A stretch of DNA of 64,000 nt from the NCBI RefSeq assembly GCF_000423045.1, contig NZ_KE383971.1, forward strand, positions 382,092 to 446,091, in the 5' to 3' direction. Made by a program: the position numbers and the translations under genes. Positions within the stretch are counted from its first letter, which is position 1, and every line of letters starts with the position of its first letter. The stretch is from Christiangramia portivictoriae DSM 23547. GTDB lineage: Bacteria > Bacteroidota > Bacteroidia > Flavobacteriales > Flavobacteriaceae. Below, in pieces: positions 61,301-64,000 of this stretch. The notes beneath the pieces are model-generated. The model did no database searches and had not been told where the DNA came from. It worked only from the letters and a program-made list of their open reading frames with translations.

Positions 61301-62992
61301 ATGTCAGACGATAAAAAAGTGATCTTTTCGATGTCTGGTGTGACCAAAACCTTTCCGAAGGCAAACACACCGGTATTGAAAAATATCTATTTAAGTTTCT
61401 TTTATGGCGCCAAGATCGGGATCCTTGGTCTTAACGGCTCGGGTAAATCTACCTTGATGAATATCATTGCCGGGAAGGACACAAACTTCCAGGGTGATGT
61501 GGTCTTCTCGCCTAACTATACGGTGGGAATGCTGGAACAGGAACCAGAACTTGATGATGAGAAAACGGTCCTGGAAGTAGTAAAAGAGGGTGCTGCTGAA
61601 ACGGTAGCCATTCTTGATGAATACAACAAGATCAATGATATGTTCGGCCTGCCGGAAGTTTATGAGGATGCAGATAAGATGCAGAAACTTATGGACAAGC
61701 AGGCAGAACTTCAAGACAAGATCGATGGCAGTAATGCCTGGGAACTGGATACGAAGCTGGAAATTGCGATGGACGCTTTAAGAACTCCGGAGCCAGATAA
61801 AAAGATCGGCGTGCTTTCAGGAGGGGAAAGAAGAAGAGTTGCGTTATGCAGATTGCTGCTTCAGGAACCAGATGTTCTTTTGCTTGATGAGCCTACTAAC
61901 CACCTTGATGCAGAATCGGTACACTGGCTGGAGCATCACCTGCAACAATATAAAGGAACAGTGATCGCGGTAACCCACGACAGGTATTTCCTGGATAATG
62001 TAGCTGGATGGATCCTTGAACTGGACAGGGGAGAGGGTATCCCATGGAAAGGAAACTATTCTTCCTGGCTGGATCAAAAATCTAAACGACTTGCGCAGGA
62101 GCAGAAACAAGCGAGTAAAAGACAGAAAACCCTGGAGCGAGAGCTGGAATGGTCAAGAATGAGTCCGAAAGGAAGACAGTCCAAGCAAAAGGCGAGATTA
62201 AAGAATTACGATAAACTTCTTAGTCAGGACCAGAAGCAAATGGACGAAAAGCTGGAGATCTACATTCCAAACGGACCTCGACTAGGTACAAATGTGATCG
62301 AGGCTGAGGGTGTTAGCAAAGCTTTTGGGGATAAACTTCTTTATGAGGATTTGAACTTCCAGTTGCCACAAGCGGGAATTGTTGGGATCATTGGACCAAA
62401 CGGTGCAGGTAAGACCACGATCTTTAAAATGATCATGGGGGAAGAAACTCCGGATAAGGGATCATTCAAAGTTGGTGAAACTGCCCAGATCGCTTATGTG
62501 GATCAAAGCCACTCCAATATAGATCCTGAAAAGACCATCTGGCAAAACTTTAGTGATGAACAGGAATTGATCATGATGGGTGGTCGCCAGGTGAATTCGC
62601 GAGCTTATTTAAGCAGGTTTAACTTTAGCGGTAGCGAACAGAATAAGAAAGTAAACATGCTTTCTGGTGGAGAGCGAAACAGGTTGCACCTGGCCATGAC
62701 CTTAAAAGAAGAAGGAAACGTTCTGCTTCTGGATGAGCCTACGAACGACCTGGATGTAAACACGCTTCGTGCTCTGGAAGAAGGCCTGGATAATTTTGCT
62801 GGATGTGCTGTAGTGATTTCTCACGACCGTTGGTTCCTGGACAGAATCTGTACACATATTTTAGCATTCGAAGGAGATTCACAGGTGTATTTTTTTGAAG
62901 GTAGCTTCTCAGATTATGAAGAGAACAAGAAAAAACGATTGGGCGGGGATTTGATGCCTAAACGTATCAAATACAAAAAACTGACTCGTTAA
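61301..62992 (+). CDS. ettA: Energy-dependent translational throttle protein EttA (ABC-F)
   Basis: 563 residues, two ATP-binding cassettes and no membrane part. Cassette 1: GLNGSGKS, LSGGERRR, LLLDEPTNHLDA. A P-site tRNA interaction linker follows (ERELEWSRMSPKGRQSKQKARL region, ~285-310). Cassette 2: GPNGAGKT, LSGGERNR, LLLDEPTNDLD. It binds the ribosomal E site and gates the start of elongation by ATP/ADP level. Length and linker match EttA better than Uup. A strong terminator follows. Confidence 0.95.
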   Translation: MSDDKKVIFSMSGVTKTFPKANTPVLKNIYLSFFYGAKIGILGLNGSGKSTLMNIIAGKDTNFQGDVVFSPNYTVGMLEQEPELDDEKTVLEVVKEGAAETVAILDEYNKINDMFGLPEVYEDADKMQKLMDKQAELQDKIDGSNAWELDTKLEIAMDALRTPEPDKKIGVLSGGERRRVALCRLLLQEPDVLLLDEPTNHLDAESVHWLEHHLQQYKGTVIAVTHDRYFLDNVAGWILELDRGEGIPWKGNYSSWLDQKSKRLAQEQKQASKRQKTLERELEWSRMSPKGRQSKQKARLKNYDKLLSQDQKQMDEKLEIYIPNGPRLGTNVIEAEGVSKAFGDKLLYEDLNFQLPQAGIVGIIGPNGAGKTTIFKMIMGEETPDKGSFKVGETAQIAYVDQSHSNIDPEKTIWQNFSDEQELIMMGGRQVNSRAYLSRFNFSGSEQNKKVNMLSGGERNRLHLAMTLKEEGNVLLLDEPTNDLDVNTLRALEEGLDNFAGCAVVISHDRWFLDRICTHILAFEGDSQVYFFEGSFSDYEENKKKRLGGDLMPKRIKYKKLTR

Positions 62993-63011
62993 GAAATAGT
63001 TTTTTATAAAT

Positions 63012-63048
63012 AAAAGAGGAGTTGAAACTTGTTTCAACTCCTCTTTTT
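63012..63048. terminator. Strong terminator after ettA
   Basis: AAAAGAGGAGTTGAAA, loop CTTG, TTTCAACTCCTCTTTT: a 16-base-pair perfect stem with a T run, between convergent genes. Confidence 0.92.
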
Positions 63049-63069
63049 AATTGTGTGTAATGTCTATTG

Positions 63070-63306
63070 CTACTTTTTCTGCGGCATTGGTCCGCGTAAA
63101 TAGATAATTAGGCCATCCAGGAAATTTCTAAGAAACTGGTCTCCACACTCCATGTATTTCTCATGGTCTTCTCTTCTGAAGATCGCGCCCAGTTCACTTT
63201 TACTCACCTTGAAATCTACGAGTTCACAGATTTTTACGATATCATCGTTCGTAAGTTTGTGGGCTACTCTTAATTTTTTAAAAATATCATTATTTGTTAG
63301 CGGCAT
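63070..63306 (-). CDS. DUF1456 family protein (single-repeat form)
   Basis: 78 residues. LTNNDIFKKLRVAHKLTNDDIVKICELVDFKVSKSELGAIFRRE and FLRNFLDGLIIYLRGP match DUF1456. E. coli YehS has this unit twice (about 150 residues); here only one copy is present, and an intact ATG and stop bound it, so it is not visibly truncated. The C-terminus ends in MPQKK. It is two bases downstream of the DUF2254 gene and cotranscribed with it. Function unknown. Confidence 0.85.
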   Translation of the reverse strand: MPLTNNDIFKKLRVAHKLTNDDIVKICELVDFKVSKSELGAIFRREDHEKYMECGDQFLRNFLDGLIIYLRGPMPQKK

Positions 63307-63308
63307 GC

Positions 63309-64000
63309 TTAAGTTGTTTCTAGATTAAATCGTTTGACCAGTTTCTCAATTGTCTTAATATCCACCTCGTTATCGATCGAGTTTTTGGCATCTATCAAAA
63401 GATTCTCTGCCTCTTTTCTAAGGCATTGCGAATATTCATCTTTATGTTTTACCTGCTTTTCAAGATAATAAAACATGAGAAGTAACTTTTGCACCAAAGT
63501 TATATCATGTTTACAATATGTGCGAATAGAGGCCATAATATTATACAAAAGATCTTCAAAATCAATGGTAGTCAATTTGATAAAAGCTTCCTTATCCCTG
63601 AAAATATAGCTGGTGTCTCTTTTTTGCATTCTCAACGCCAGTAATTCCGTTAAATAATCGATGCCATTAATAGCCGTTCCAGGATCATTGATCCCGGGAG
63701 ACATAGCTTTCACAATAATTTCTGTAATTTGTTTAAATGCAAGGGTGTAATTGTCTGCCACCAGTTCTTCCCTGGAAAAGTTGAAGTTGGACAGGATCAT
63801 TTTAGCAACATCTTCATCTACTTCTTTACTTACTTTAAATAATGGGATTCCGCTGAGTACAAAAATCCCTTTGATAGGGAGTATATGAATCTTAACATCA
63901 TGTTCTTTACAAATATCAACTAAGTTGGTGAAAGAGATATTTTGAAGATATCCACTCTGTTCACTATGATAATCTGTCCAGTCATCTGTCTTCGGAAATT
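63309..64000 (-). CDS. DUF2254 family membrane protein (partial, N-terminus off the window)
   Basis: The frame is open at the right edge and ends at 63309, giving about 229 C-terminal residues. The segment SGYLQNISFTNLVDIC, LPIKGIFVLSGIPLFKV, and later AFKQITEIIVKAMSPGINDPGTAI match the soluble C-terminal part of DUF2254 proteins. The first ~200 residues with the membrane helices are outside the window. Function unknown; putative membrane protein. It is upstream of the DUF1456 gene in the same operon. Confidence 0.85.
   Translation of the reverse strand, partial: FPKTDDWTDYHSEQSGYLQNISFTNLVDICKEHDVKIHILPIKGIFVLSGIPLFKVSKEVDEDVAKMILSNFNFSREELVADNYTLAFKQITEIIVKAMSPGINDPGTAINGIDYLTELLALRMQKRDTSYIFRDKEAFIKLTTIDFEDLLYNIMASIRTYCKHDITLVQKLLLMFYYLEKQVKHKDEYSQCLRKEAENLLIDAKNSIDNEVDIKTIEKLVKRFNLETT

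Noticed and set aside
1-64000. CRISPR arrays, prophage, insertion sequences, rRNA operon
   Set aside because: No regular repeat-spacer array, transposase, integrase, capsid or rRNA sequence was seen in the window.

Overview
The window looks like a stretch of core chromosome from a Bacteroidota bacterium, most likely a marine Flavobacteriaceae member. A Gramella/Christiangramia-like genus is my impression only. The DNA is AT-rich. Several genes are preceded by the Bacteroidota -7 box TAnnTTTG (1499-1506, 1775-1782, 10999-11006, 18085-18092, 46969-46976). Shine-Dalgarno sequences are rare. The gene families are typical of flavobacteria: a menaquinone pathway, malate:quinone oxidoreductase, lipoproteins with DUF4369 and DUF4136 domains, and many secreted peptidases. 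I see no prophage, transposase, CRISPR array or rRNA operon. One tRNA gene (Thr, TGT anticodon) is present.

Layout. 1-3510: prfC (cut by the left edge), then a tight idi / PTPS-type pterin synthase / peroxiredoxin operon and a small helical protein. 3513-3770: tRNA-Thr followed by a tandem duplication of its 3' end plus terminator. 3913-7583: malate:quinone oxidoreductase, a lipoprotein and a DUF819 membrane protein. 7648-10908: a five-gene minus-strand operon (SPFH protein, PH-like membrane protein, alpha/beta hydrolase, a 55-residue ribbon-helix-helix protein, HAD phosphatase). 11026-15940: S1/P1 nuclease, AlkB-like oxygenase, DoxX-like protein, a TPR hybrid histidine kinase and a lipoprotein. 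16012-20099: htpG divergent from a TetR regulator and an ABC1 kinase, with two inverted repeats in between. 20223-30095: S9 peptidase, a KAS III enzyme, small membrane proteins, a fasciclin protein, a DUF4136 lipoprotein, pheT and a TPR protein.

30239-40333: recG, an M1 peptidase followed by two tandem patatin phospholipases, an FMN-binding glutamate-synthase-like protein, an M20 amidohydrolase and a DsrE protein. 40487-46934: a UvrD/PcrA helicase with a TTG start, a possible small RNA or peptide, a DUF2945 protein, a YrdC/Sua5 enzyme, an alpha/beta hydrolase, a zinc-protease-like lipoprotein and an OmpA lipoprotein. 47025-54882: a glycosyltransferase and a stand-alone HsdR-N-like nuclease domain facing holA, then a co-directional run with menA, an MBL hydrolase, menC, a CPBP protease, menE and a CIA30 protein. 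54907-64000: M24 and M1 peptidases, a secreted protein of unknown role, an acyl-CoA carboxylase carboxyltransferase, a 59-residue membrane protein, a DinB protein, ettA, a DUF1456 protein and the end of a DUF2254 protein.

How they fit together. menA, menC and menE make menaquinone, and malate:quinone oxidoreductase feeds electrons into that pool. prfC, pheT, ettA, YrdC/Sua5 and tRNA-Thr serve translation. recG, the PcrA helicase, holA and the AlkB-like protein serve DNA replication and repair. The S9, M1 (two), M20, M24, M48-like and CPBP enzymes fit a life on peptides and polymers. I found no clear new defence or mobile system. The best leads are the SPFH operon with its mini ribbon-helix-helix gene, the orphan HsdR-N-like domain, the palindromes around htpG/tetR and upstream of the carboxyltransferase, and the duplicated tRNA tail.
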